This document shows, piece by piece, positions 24,430 through 32,262 of a DNA stretch of 64,000 nt. This DNA comes from Shimia sp022448905 (GTDB taxonomy: Bacteria; Pseudomonadota; Alphaproteobacteria; Rhodobacterales; Rhodobacteraceae). The first letter of the stretch is position 1. Each line of letters begins with the position of its first letter. The notes under the pieces are model-generated. The model ran no database searches and was not told the DNA's origin. It saw nothing but the letters and a program-made list of their open reading frames with translations. Both the position numbers and the translations under genes were made by a program. The DNA lies in the NCBI RefSeq assembly GCF_047126315.1, contig NZ_CP138953.1:4402001-4466000 (forward strand). Reading direction: 5' to 3'.

Positions 24430-24432
24430 ACC

Positions 24433-26022
24433 ATGACCGCGCGCGGCCAAGCCACACAGCCCCCCGCGCGTCCAACGCGCCTGATGACCATGGCCGCCCT
24501 TGTGGTGGCCGAGTTACTGCTGGTCATCCTGACCTATCAAGTCATGGCCTCCATCGAGTGCCGCCAAACCGAGATCGAAGCCGCCTGTCGCGCGCTGCGC
24601 TCCATGACCGCACGTGGCTTGGCTGTCATGACTGTGATGGCGCTCTATTTCTGGCTGCGCCCCGCCGCCTACCGCGCTCTGGCTGACCGCGCGATAGCAG
24701 CACCCGGCCACCAGGTCTGGATGCTGTTCCACCTAACAGGGCTTGTGCTGATCTTCCTGCCGCTACCGCTTTTTGGCACCGCCGAAATCTCCCGCGCCTT
24801 CACGCCCACTCTTGTTTTGCTAACCTCTGGCGGCCTGCTCACGGCGCTCGGCGCGGTGTTCTGGGTCACACCACTCGCCGCCTGGCGCGACTGGATGCGC
24901 AACGACAGCTACCTGTTGCCCTTGGCCTTGTTCATTGGCTTTTTGGTGCCCGACCTCGCAGACCTGATGCGCCCGCTCTGGGAGTGGAGCACCCTAAGCA
25001 GCCTGACGTTCTTCCTGGTTCTCCTGGTGTTGACCCTCACCGGTTTTGACGTGGGTGTGCACCCGCCGACCTATGAAATTGGCGTCGAAGGTTTCTGGGT
25101 GCAGATCGCCAGCCAATGTTCCGGCGTCGAAGGTATCGCGCTCATCACCATTTTTATGGGCTTTTACGCCGCCCTCATGCGCCCGGACCTGCGCCAGAAA
25201 CGCTTCTGGCTTATCCTCGTCCCACTCGCCGTGCTCGCCAGCTGGCTCTTCAACATCCTGCGCATCGCCATCCTGATCATCATTGGTGTCCGTGTCTCAC
25301 CAGAGCACGCTCTCAATGGGTTCCACTCTTATGCGGGCTGGCTGATGTTCACAGCATTGGCCTTGCTCATCGTCCTGATCGCCCACCGCGCCCAATGGCT
25401 GCACCGCTCACCACTGCCCCAACACAGCGCAACAACACTCCGCCAAGATACGCTTGCCGCAAAGATCGTGCCGTTCATCGTGATGATGCTGTCCGGCGTG
25501 TTTGTTTCCGCCTTCTGGCCGGATCCTGCCGCCGGCTATCCCGTCCGCGCTCTGCTCATGGCTTTGGCGCTGCTGGTCTTCTTGCCGGCCATCCGCGCCC
25601 TCTGGAGCCGCCCATCACTCGAAAGCCTCGCAGTCGGCCTCGCCGTTGGCGTCCTCTGGATTGTCACGGCCCCCTCCCAAGAGCTGCCCGCCACCGACGC
25701 ACCTTCGCTCTTTTGGATCACAACCCGCCTACTTGGCACCATCCTGCTGGTGCCTCTCATCGAAGAGCTGTTCTTCCGAGGCTACCTCCTGCGCCGCCTG
25801 CACAGAGACACGCTGGTCTGGACCATCCTGGCCGTCGCCATCTCCAGTCTGCTCTTTGGCCTGATGCATGACCGCTTTCTGGCGGGCACCTTGGCCGGCG
25901 TGGCCTTTGGCTTGCTCTACCTGCGTCGCGCAGAGACCTCGGACGCCATCGCCGCACATATCGTGGCCAATGCCACAATCGCTCTGGCAGCCCTACTGAC
26001 AGCAAAATGGGCGCTCATCTGA
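24433..26022 (+). CDS. xrtE: Exosortase E/protease fusion (VPEID-CTERM system)
   Basis: The 529-residue multi-pass membrane protein has two parts. The N-terminal exosortase (to about 320) carries the three expected catalytic positions: SQCSGVEGIALI (Cys, about 230), LFNILRIAILI (Arg, about 274) and NGFHSYAGW (His, about 293). The C-terminal part (about 345-529) is a CPBP/Abi-type intramembrane protease with EELFFRGYLLRRL, FGLMHDRFLAGTLAG and HIVANATIALA. Exosortases cut and transfer proteins with PEP-CTERM-like tails to the cell surface, and this fusion is the form paired with VPEID-CTERM targets. The target gene is next door at 26060-26332. Confidence 0.92.
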   Translation: MTARGQATQPPARPTRLMTMAALVVAELLLVILTYQVMASIECRQTEIEAACRALRSMTARGLAVMTVMALYFWLRPAAYRALADRAIAAPGHQVWMLFHLTGLVLIFLPLPLFGTAEISRAFTPTLVLLTSGGLLTALGAVFWVTPLAAWRDWMRNDSYLLPLALFIGFLVPDLADLMRPLWEWSTLSSLTFFLVLLVLTLTGFDVGVHPPTYEIGVEGFWVQIASQCSGVEGIALITIFMGFYAALMRPDLRQKRFWLILVPLAVLASWLFNILRIAILIIIGVRVSPEHALNGFHSYAGWLMFTALALLIVLIAHRAQWLHRSPLPQHSATTLRQDTLAAKIVPFIVMMLSGVFVSAFWPDPAAGYPVRALLMALALLVFLPAIRALWSRPSLESLAVGLAVGVLWIVTAPSQELPATDAPSLFWITTRLLGTILLVPLIEELFFRGYLLRRLHRDTLVWTILAVAISSLLFGLMHDRFLAGTLAGVAFGLLYLRRAETSDAIAAHIVANATIALAALLTAKWALI

Positions 26023-26059
26023 GCGCCCATCCAATTGTCCTCAGCCTGTTGAGACTGGC

Positions 26060-26332
26060 TTAATTTTGTTTTTGACGACGACGGCGCAGTTCCCAAGCCA
26101 GCGCCAAGGTCGCGAGCACGGCGGCCACAGCCAACAGGCCAGCCCCCGCATCAATTTCCGGTACAGCGTTTGAGCCGCCACCAGTGTTGCCACCGCCGTT
26201 TCCGCCGCCGCCCCACCAGCGCCACCACCAGCCGCGCCACCCGCCGACATTCTGAGCAAACGCCGCAGGTGCGCTCAACATCAGAGTGGTTGCGGCCAAT
26301 ACCGCAGCATTTGGTTTGTTCAAAAGACCCAT
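26060..26332 (-). CDS. VPEID-CTERM sorting-signal protein (exosortase E substrate)
   Basis: This 90-residue protein has a cleavable signal peptide (LLNKPNAAVLAATTLMLSAPAAFAQ), a short mature part of extreme composition (GGWRGWWWRWWGGGGNGGGN, about 30-49), then the sorting tail: the motif VPEID (about 58-62), one membrane helix and a basic end (ELRRRRQKQN). After processing only about 30 Trp/Gly/Asn-rich residues would remain. The stop lies 37 bases from that of xrtE, in convergent orientation. The ATG at 26332 is chosen because the signal peptide starts there; the frame is open 63 bases upstream. Role unknown, probably a surface peptide or structural component. Confidence 0.88.
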   Translation of the reverse strand: MGLLNKPNAAVLAATTLMLSAPAAFAQNVGGWRGWWWRWWGGGGNGGGNTGGGSNAVPEIDAGAGLLAVAAVLATLALAWELRRRRQKQN

Positions 26333-26540
26333 AAGAAAACTCCCGGACCTATCCATTTGTATTGGTCTTAAATTGCCATACCGGACTGGGATCACTCAAG
26401 CGATTTACCATAAATTTGAGAGATTTAAGAAAATCCGACTTCAATTGTCCCCGACCTAAATACAATCAAACAGCACCACAAAAACTGTCCACAACTCAAT
26501 GAGAAACACGCGCGAATCACATCGAGGTATCGCGACACCT

Positions 26541-26978
26541 TCAACTGCGCCCCGCCAGCTTCAGCAACATGCATTTCAGCACCTGCACCTCAGCCTCATT
26601 CAACTGCGCCAATAGCCTGCCTTCATACGCCTGCGCCACCTCGCGCAGGTCGCGATAAACTTTCTCTCCCGCAGGCGTCAGCTCCAGCCACTCCACCCGA
26701 CGATCTTCCTCACTCCGCGCCCGTTTTACCAAACGCCGATCCGCCAACCGCTGCACCGCGCGACTGACCTTTGTCTTGTGTACTTTGCCCTTGGCCCCAA
26801 TTTCCGTCGCCGTCAGCCGTCCAAAAATCCCAAGGTGAAACAGCACCCGCCATTCGCTGCGCAACAGCCCGTAGCGATCCTTGTAGACCTTCTGAAACCC
26901 CAGACTGGCCTCCTCCGCCGCCTGATTGAGCAGATAAGGCAAAAACGCCTGCAAATCGAAATCATCAGCTTTTGTCAT
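26541..26978 (-). CDS. MarR-family regulator of the homogentisate genes
   Basis: This 145-residue winged-helix protein contains LFHLGIFGRLTATEIGAKGKVHKTKVSRAVQRLADRRLVKRARSEEDRRVEWLELTPAGEKVYRDL, the full MarR recognition helix and wing (about 45-110). It is divergent from hmgA with an inverted repeat (TAGTT...AACTA) between them. Inference: it represses hmgA and the downstream genes until homogentisate or a related aromatic is present. The ATG at 26978 precedes TKADDFDLQAFLPYLLNQ, a typical start of this group. The 208 bases between it and the VPEID-CTERM gene show nothing I can name. Confidence 0.9.
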   Translation of the reverse strand: MTKADDFDLQAFLPYLLNQAAEEASLGFQKVYKDRYGLLRSEWRVLFHLGIFGRLTATEIGAKGKVHKTKVSRAVQRLADRRLVKRARSEEDRRVEWLELTPAGEKVYRDLREVAQAYEGRLLAQLNEAEVQVLKCMLLKLAGRS

Positions 26979-27001
26979 TTTCTGCGCGTCCTCCTGCTTG
27001 T

Positions 27002-27019
27002 TAGTTACAAAATCAACTA
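27002..27019. promoter_or_regulatory. Candidate MarR operator between marR and hmgA
   Basis: TAGTT (27002-27006) and AACTA (27015-27019) are inverted arms with 8 bases between, centred in the 79-bp divergent gap. AT-rich DNA overlaps it, so binding would block both promoters. Confidence 0.5.
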
Positions 27020-27057
27020 TTACCAATGCAACCAAATTCGAAACTCAGGAGCGCGAC

Positions 27058-28413
27058 ATGACCAAGCACACAGTTCCGACCCGCATGCAGAAGGCCCCGT
27101 CCATGGCTGGCCCGCATGAGGGCTACATGCCCGGCTTTGGCAACGATTATGAAACCGAGGCCCTGCCCGGCGCCCTGCCGCAAGGCATGAACAGCCCGCA
27201 AAAATGCAACTACGGCCTGTATGGAGAGCAGCTATCCGGCACCGCCTTCACAGCCGAAAACGTGGAGCGCACCTGGTGCTACCGCCTGCGCCCTTCGGTG
27301 AAACACAACGGCCGTTACCAGAAAATCGACGTTCCATATTGGCAATCTGCGCCCAACGTCGATCCAGACCTCGGCAGCCTCGGCCAATACCGCTGGGACC
27401 CGGTGCCCCACACCGAAGAGACGCTGACTTGGATCACCGGCATGCGCACCATGACCACGGCGGGTGATGTGAACACTCAGGTCGGCATGGCCAGCCACAT
27501 CTACCTCGTGAACACCTCCATGGAAGACGAATACTTCTTCTCTGCCGACTCCGAACTGTTGGTGGTGCCCCAAGAAGGTGTGCTGCGCTTCTCCACGGAA
27601 CTGGGCATCATTGATCTGGAACCCAAAGAGATCGCCATCCTGCCGCGTGGCCTGGTGTACCGTGTAGAAGTGCTCGAAGGTCCCGCGCGCGGCTTTGTAT
27701 GCGAAAACTACGGCCAGAAATTTGACCTGCCAGGGCGCGGCCCAATTGGCGCCAACTGCATGGCCAACCCGCGTGACTTCAAGGCCCCGGTGGCCGCTTA
27801 TGAAGATCGCGAAGTACCGTCCTCCGTGACCGTGAAATGGTGTGGCCAGTTCCACCGCACCAACATCGATCAGTCCCCGCTGGATGTGGTCGCCTGGCAT
27901 GGCAACTACGCGCCGGTGAAATACGACCTGCGCACCTATTGCCCGGTTGGCGCGATCCTGTTTGACCACCCTGACCCCTCGATCTTCACCGTGCTGACCG
28001 CGCCGTCTGGCGTGCCGGGCACCGCCAACATCGACTTTGTGCTGTTCCGCGAGCGCTGGATGGTGGCCGAAGACACCTTCCGCCCGCCGTGGTACCACAA
28101 GAACATCATGTCCGAGCTGATGGGCAACATCTACGGCCAATATGACGCCAAACCGCAGGGCTTTGTCCCCGGCGGCATGAGCCTGCACAATATGATGATG
28201 CCGCATGGCCCGGACAAAAATGCCTTTGAAGGCGCGTCCAACTCGAACCTTGGCCCGGACAAGCTCGACAACACCATGTCGTTCATGTTCGAAACCCGCT
28301 TCCCGCAGCACATCACCAAATTTGCCGCCAAGGACGCCCCGGTGCAGGACGATTACATCGACTGCTGGGTGGACATCGAAAAGAAATTCGACGGCACCCC
28401 AGGCAAGAAGTAA
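27058..28413 (+). CDS. hmgA: Homogentisate 1,2-dioxygenase
   Basis: The 451-residue protein opens the ring of homogentisate to maleylacetoacetate with Fe(II) and oxygen. GYMPGFGNDYETEALPGALP is the typical N-terminus; DVVAWHGNYAPVKYDLRTY and PPWYHKNIMSELMGNIYGQYDAK contain conserved cupin iron-ligand regions (His and Glu), followed by GFVPGGMSLHNMMMPHGPD. The ATG at 27058 follows CAGGAG; a longer frame from 26998 would run into the operator. First gene of the homogentisate cluster; a repeat element follows the stop. Confidence 0.97.
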   Translation: MTKHTVPTRMQKAPSMAGPHEGYMPGFGNDYETEALPGALPQGMNSPQKCNYGLYGEQLSGTAFTAENVERTWCYRLRPSVKHNGRYQKIDVPYWQSAPNVDPDLGSLGQYRWDPVPHTEETLTWITGMRTMTTAGDVNTQVGMASHIYLVNTSMEDEYFFSADSELLVVPQEGVLRFSTELGIIDLEPKEIAILPRGLVYRVEVLEGPARGFVCENYGQKFDLPGRGPIGANCMANPRDFKAPVAAYEDREVPSSVTVKWCGQFHRTNIDQSPLDVVAWHGNYAPVKYDLRTYCPVGAILFDHPDPSIFTVLTAPSGVPGTANIDFVLFRERWMVAEDTFRPPWYHKNIMSELMGNIYGQYDAKPQGFVPGGMSLHNMMMPHGPDKNAFEGASNSNLGPDKLDNTMSFMFETRFPQHITKFAAKDAPVQDDYIDCWVDIEKKFDGTPGKK

Positions 28414-28425
28414 GCTCACGTTGAT

Positions 28426-28477
28426 GGGGGCTTTGCCCCCGTCACAGCACACTGTGACTCCCCCAGGATATTTCTGG
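28426..28477 (-). repeat. Bipartite intergenic hairpin element, copy B
   Basis: Read on the minus strand: AATATCCTGGGGG, then hairpin GTCACAG/CTGTGAC (28441-28458), then GGGGGC/GCCCCC (28426-28440). The order and wording match copy A at 2022-2085. It lies between hmgA and the MBL hydrolase gene, where it could reduce read-through. Confidence 0.75.
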
Positions 28478-28521
28478 AATGAGAAAATCATGGGGGCGTC
28501 AGATGAATATCAGGAAGACCT

Positions 28522-29379
28522 ATGCGCGCGAACCAAGTCACCCTTCTGGGCACCAAAGGCGGCCCGGCCATCCGGCCCGGCACCCGTATGCCAACCTCCA
28601 TTCTGGTTGAGATAGATGGGCAGACCATCCTTGTAGACGCTGGTCTGGGCGTGAGCCGCGGCTTGTGTGATGCGGGCGTGGCTCTAACTGATCTGGACGC
28701 CATCCTGATCACCCATTTGCACTCCGATCACTATCTGGAATTGGGTCCACTGCTGCACACCGCCTGGACCGCCGGATTGAGCAATCCCATCCCGATTTAT
28801 GGTCCGGAAGGGCTGGACCACTACTGGACTGGGTTCCTCAACGCCATGTCCTTTGATGTGGAACTACGCCTGCGCGACGAAGGCCGCCCCGCACTGGAAC
28901 CACTGGCTAAAATCCATGTACTTAAGCCCGGTCAGATGGACCTCGGCCCGCTGAAAGTCAAAACGCTGCGCAACGCACATCCACCCATCACCGACAGCTA
29001 CGCCCTGCGGTTTGATGGCGCGCAGCACAGCGTTGTGCTCTCCGGCGACACCGCGCCAATTGCCGAAATGATTGATCTCGCCAAAGGCGCCGACCTTCTG
29101 GTGCATGAAGCGATGTTGTCGGCCGGCATCGACGCACTCTGCGCTCGGGTGGGCAATGGCGACGACCGTCTGCGTATCCATCTGGAACGCAGCCATACCC
29201 CCGCCGCCGAAGCCGGGCGCATCGCCACCGAGGCGGGCGTCAAACAGCTTGCCCTCAACCACCTCGTCCCCTGTGACGATCCAAACTTCACCGAGACCCA
29301 TTGGCAGGAAGAAACCTCCCGCACCTGGTCCGGCCCTCTGTTCATCGGCACCGACGGGATGTCTCTCCCGCTCGACTGA
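28522..29379 (+). CDS. Metallo-beta-lactamase-fold hydrolase in the hmg cluster
   Basis: This 285-residue protein has the HxHxDH zinc motif intact as THLHSDHYLELGPL (about residues 71-84). Further ligands follow in RNAHPPITDSYALRF (His about 155), SGDTAP (Asp about 176) and ALNHLVP near the end. It resembles RNase Z/arylsulfatase-like MBL hydrolases that act on esters or lactones. Lying between hmgA and fahA and read in the same direction, it probably handles a side product or ester of the pathway, but this is inference. An AGGAAG site precedes the ATG. Confidence 0.83.
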   Translation: MRANQVTLLGTKGGPAIRPGTRMPTSILVEIDGQTILVDAGLGVSRGLCDAGVALTDLDAILITHLHSDHYLELGPLLHTAWTAGLSNPIPIYGPEGLDHYWTGFLNAMSFDVELRLRDEGRPALEPLAKIHVLKPGQMDLGPLKVKTLRNAHPPITDSYALRFDGAQHSVVLSGDTAPIAEMIDLAKGADLLVHEAMLSAGIDALCARVGNGDDRLRIHLERSHTPAAEAGRIATEAGVKQLALNHLVPCDDPNFTETHWQEETSRTWSGPLFIGTDGMSLPLD

Positions 29380-29400
29380 CCGCCACAAAAGGAAACGCGC

Positions 29401-30666
29401 ATGTCTTTGTTAAAATCCTGGGTCACAAGCGCCAATGACGCTGCCTGCCCCTTCCCACTCAACAACCTGCCTTATGGTGTCTTCTCCGTAGACGACGGCG
29501 AGATGCGCTGCGGCACCGCCATCGGCGACCGCATCATCGACCTGACCGGCCTGGAAGAAGCAGGCACCCTGCGCGCCGATCCCGACGCAGACGTTCTGGA
29601 CGCACCGTTCTGGAACGACTTTATGGAGTTGGGGCCGCAAGTCTGGGCCGACTACCGAGCCAAACTACAGGCCATGCTGGCCGAGGATGCCTCGGAAGAG
29701 ACCCAAGAGGCGCTGACCTACTATTCCCTGCCTATGGCCGACGCCACGCTGCACATGCCATTTGCGGTCAGCGAATACACCGATTTCTACGCCGGTCGGA
29801 ACCATGCCTTCAACGTCGGCACCATGTTCCGTGGCCCGGAAAACGCGCTGCCGCCGAACTGGCTGCACATCCCGATTGGCTACAATGGTCGGGCGTCTTC
29901 CGTGGTGGTGTCCGGCACGGATATCCGCCGCCCTTGGGGGCAGTTGAAGTCCCCGGACCATGACATGCCTGCCTTCCTGCCATCGCGCCGCTTTGACATC
30001 GAGTTGGAGATGGGCGCCATCGTTGGCCAGTTTTCCCAACGTCCGGTGACCGTGCAGGAAGCGGACGACATGATCTTTGGCTACGTGCTGCTCAACGACT
30101 GGTCGGCGCGGGACATCCAGGCCTGGGAATACCAACCGCTTGGCCCGTTTCAGGCCAAAGCCACCGCCACCTCGATCTCCCCGTGGATCGTCACCAAGGC
30201 CGCGCTGGAACCGTTCCGCACCAACACGCCAGAGCGGGACTTTGAGCTGCTGGATCACCTGAAAGACGTCGGCCCGATGCTCTATGACATCGACCTGTCT
30301 GTCACCATGGCGCCAGAAGGCAAAGCGCCAACCGAGATCGCCCGCACCAACTACGATCAGATGTATTACTCCGCCGCGCAACAGCTGGCGCATCACAGCA
30401 CGTCTGGCTGCCCGATGAACGTCGGTGATCTCTTGGGCTCCGGCACCATTTCCGGCCCGACAAAGCCCGAGCGCGGCAGCCTTTTGGAGCTCAGCTGGGG
30501 CGGAAAAGAGCCGCTGACCCTTGATAGTGGCGAGACCCGTACCTTCATTGAAGATGGAGACACGCTCACCCTCCAAGGCGCGGCCAAAGGGGACGGGTAC
30601 ACCATCGGATTTGGCGACTGTACCGGCACGCTTTTGCCTGCGCTTTCGGACCCTTTCGAAAGGTAA
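29401..30666 (+). CDS. fahA: Fumarylacetoacetase
   Basis: The 421-residue enzyme hydrolyses fumarylacetoacetate to fumarate and acetoacetate, the last step of Tyr/homogentisate breakdown. The N-terminal SH3-like part (LPYGVFS, about residue 22) is followed by the FAH domain with EYTDFYAGRNHAFNVGTMFRG (about 122-142), ELEMGAIVG and DDMIFGYVLLNDWSARDIQAWEYQPLGPF. TSISPWIVT and GDLLGSGTISGPTKPERGSLLELSW form the C-terminal substrate and metal region. The length is as in the family. It follows the MBL gene by 21 bases. Confidence 0.97.
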   Translation: MSLLKSWVTSANDAACPFPLNNLPYGVFSVDDGEMRCGTAIGDRIIDLTGLEEAGTLRADPDADVLDAPFWNDFMELGPQVWADYRAKLQAMLAEDASEETQEALTYYSLPMADATLHMPFAVSEYTDFYAGRNHAFNVGTMFRGPENALPPNWLHIPIGYNGRASSVVVSGTDIRRPWGQLKSPDHDMPAFLPSRRFDIELEMGAIVGQFSQRPVTVQEADDMIFGYVLLNDWSARDIQAWEYQPLGPFQAKATATSISPWIVTKAALEPFRTNTPERDFELLDHLKDVGPMLYDIDLSVTMAPEGKAPTEIARTNYDQMYYSAAQQLAHHSTSGCPMNVGDLLGSGTISGPTKPERGSLLELSWGGKEPLTLDSGETRTFIEDGDTLTLQGAAKGDGYTIGFGDCTGTLLPALSDPFER

Positions 30667-30671
30667 CGCCC

Positions 30672-31232
30672 ATGGCCACCGCCCCCCGCTACGTCGGATA
30701 TATCGCACAGAGTCTGGACGGCTACATCGCCACCCCGGATGGCGGGGTGGGCTGGCTTGACCCTTTCAATGCCGCGCTCGCGGAATGCAACTGCGAAGAC
30801 GCGGGCGGCTACAATGCCTTTATCGATGAGGTGGATGCGGTTCTGATGGGCCGCGCCACTTACCGACAGGTGCTGGGCTGGGGCTGGCCCTATGGCGACC
30901 GAGCGGGCTACGTGCTGACTCACCGCCACGACTACAAAGGCGACCACATCACCGCCGCTGGCCCCATCGACGGGCTGAGGGCTGCAATTGAGACCAATGG
31001 CCACCAAAAGGTCTGGATCATGGGCGGCGGCGAAACCCAACGCGCCGCATTGGATGTAGGTATGTTTGACGAGATTTCGGTCTTTGTCATGCCCACCATT
31101 TTGGGCGACGGCTTGCCCTGTTTTGCCAAAGGCGCGCAGCAAAACCTGACCCTCAAAAAGTCGAGCCAAAAACCCGGTGGCATCCTGCAACTGGACTACG
31201 ACATCGCCGGCCCACCAGCTGAGGCCACCTAA
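30672..31232 (+). CDS. Dihydrofolate reductase-like (RibD C-terminal domain) protein
   Basis: This 186-residue protein starts YVGYIAQSLDGYIATPDGGVGWLDPF and has EVDAVLMGRATYRQVLGWG (about 54-72) and KVWIMGGGETQRAALDVGMFDEISVFVMPTILGDGLPCF. This is the Y.a.SLDG.ia...G...WL, GR.TY and GGG......L..gLvDEl.l...P.llG.G..lF pattern of the RibD_C/DHFR-like oxidoreductases. NADPH-dependent reduction is likely; the substrate is unknown. It begins 5 bases after fahA, so it belongs to the operon. Confidence 0.85.
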   Translation: MATAPRYVGYIAQSLDGYIATPDGGVGWLDPFNAALAECNCEDAGGYNAFIDEVDAVLMGRATYRQVLGWGWPYGDRAGYVLTHRHDYKGDHITAAGPIDGLRAAIETNGHQKVWIMGGGETQRAALDVGMFDEISVFVMPTILGDGLPCFAKGAQQNLTLKKSSQKPGGILQLDYDIAGPPAEAT

Positions 31233-31303
31233 ACCCCACTTGGCACAAGGGCGGCTGCCGCCTAAGCAGGTCTTATTCAAAGAAACCAACAGGACAGACC
31301 CTT

Positions 31304-31771
31304 TTGAAACACATCGCCCTTGCCGCCCTCCTCTCTCTCAGCCTGTCCTCCGCACAGGCCCAAACCGCCGCTGAGCTGGCCAAGACCTACGTGAACATGC
31401 CCGAAGTGCAGCAGATGATGACGGACATGTTTTCTCCTGAAAGCATGGCGGCACAGGTTGTGGCTTCCATGCCCCCTGGCGTCACGCTGTCAGAGGCACA
31501 ACAGGCCGCCATTGGCGAGTTGATGTCCGGCGAAATGGCCACTCTGCGGCCAAAACTCGAAGAGCTGATGGAAGCCACAACCGCCGAGATCTTCACCTCT
31601 GAGGAAATCGACGCGCTGATTACCTTCTACAGCTCCGAGCACGGCGCCGCGATTATGGGCAAAATGGGCCCGATGATGCAGCAAGTCATGGGCGCGCTCG
31701 CGCCAGACATGCAGGAGATGCAAGGCCGTATCACACCGCAACTTCTTGAAATCATGAGCTCCGAGTACTGA
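31304..31771 (+). CDS. Exported DUF2059-like protein
   Basis: The 155-residue protein has a signal peptide (KHIALAALLSLSLSSAQAQ). Its mature all-helical part resembles DUF2059: ELMSGEMATLRPKLEELMEATTAEIFTSEEIDALITFYSSEHGAAIMGKMGPM, where F(T)..E(I/L)..l..FY.S..G....kM is the core. It contains many Met residues towards the C-terminus. The start is a TTG at 31304, 8 bases after AGGAC; no ATG fits before the signal peptide. Periplasmic; function unknown. It overlaps none of its neighbours but is 3 bases from the next gene. Confidence 0.75.
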   Translation: MKHIALAALLSLSLSSAQAQTAAELAKTYVNMPEVQQMMTDMFSPESMAAQVVASMPPGVTLSEAQQAAIGELMSGEMATLRPKLEELMEATTAEIFTSEEIDALITFYSSEHGAAIMGKMGPMMQQVMGALAPDMQEMQGRITPQLLEIMSSEY

Positions 31772-31774
31772 ATT

Positions 31775-32260
31775 ATGGCGGAGTTTCTCACCGGTTGCAC
31801 CCATTTCGGACATGGGCAAATCTTGAAGAAAGCCAACCGGCCGTTTGCCTCTGTCGACGAGATGGACGCAATGCTGATCGCCAACTGGAACGCCGTGGTT
31901 GGCAAAGACGACACGGTCTATCACCTGGGTGATTTTGCCTGGCCAAGAGACCGCCCCCGGGAACCGTATCTCGCACAACTCAACGGCAAAATAATCTGCC
32001 TCAATGGCAACCGCGACGAAGCCGATTGGGGCCGCGATCTGATCACGCTCAAACGCAACGACCGCGAGATCGTGCTGTTTCACTACCCGATTGAGGAATG
32101 GAACGGCTGGTGGCGCGGCACGTTACACTTCCATTGCCACACCCACGACACCGCATTCCACAGCGCCCCGCGCCGCGGCAATGTCGGCGTCGAAGCCCAC
32201 AATTACACGCCCATCCGTCTCGACTGGGCGATTGACCAACTGCTGCAAAAGGACCGCTGA
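31775..32260 (+). CDS. Calcineurin-like metallophosphoesterase with altered metal ligands
   Basis: The 161-residue protein follows the small phage-type phosphoesterase layout: TGCTHFGHGQILKKANRPF (about 6-24), TVYHLGDFAW (about 46-55), ICLNGNRDEADWG (about 71-83), VLFHYP and FHCHTHD (about 115-121). Two usual ligands are replaced. The first motif normally reads D-x-H and here is C-T-H, and the third normally reads GNH-D/E and here is GNR-D. The GD, H and H-x-H positions remain. It could use a different metal set or have lost activity. Start 3 bases after the DUF2059 stop. Confidence 0.75.
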   Translation: MAEFLTGCTHFGHGQILKKANRPFASVDEMDAMLIANWNAVVGKDDTVYHLGDFAWPRDRPREPYLAQLNGKIICLNGNRDEADWGRDLITLKRNDREIVLFHYPIEEWNGWWRGTLHFHCHTHDTAFHSAPRRGNVGVEAHNYTPIRLDWAIDQLLQKDR

Positions 32261-32262
32261 CC

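Noticed and set aside
27232..28491. 419-residue open frame on the minus strand opposite hmgA
   Set aside because: Antisense shadow of hmgA; composition and lack of motifs show no protein-like pattern.
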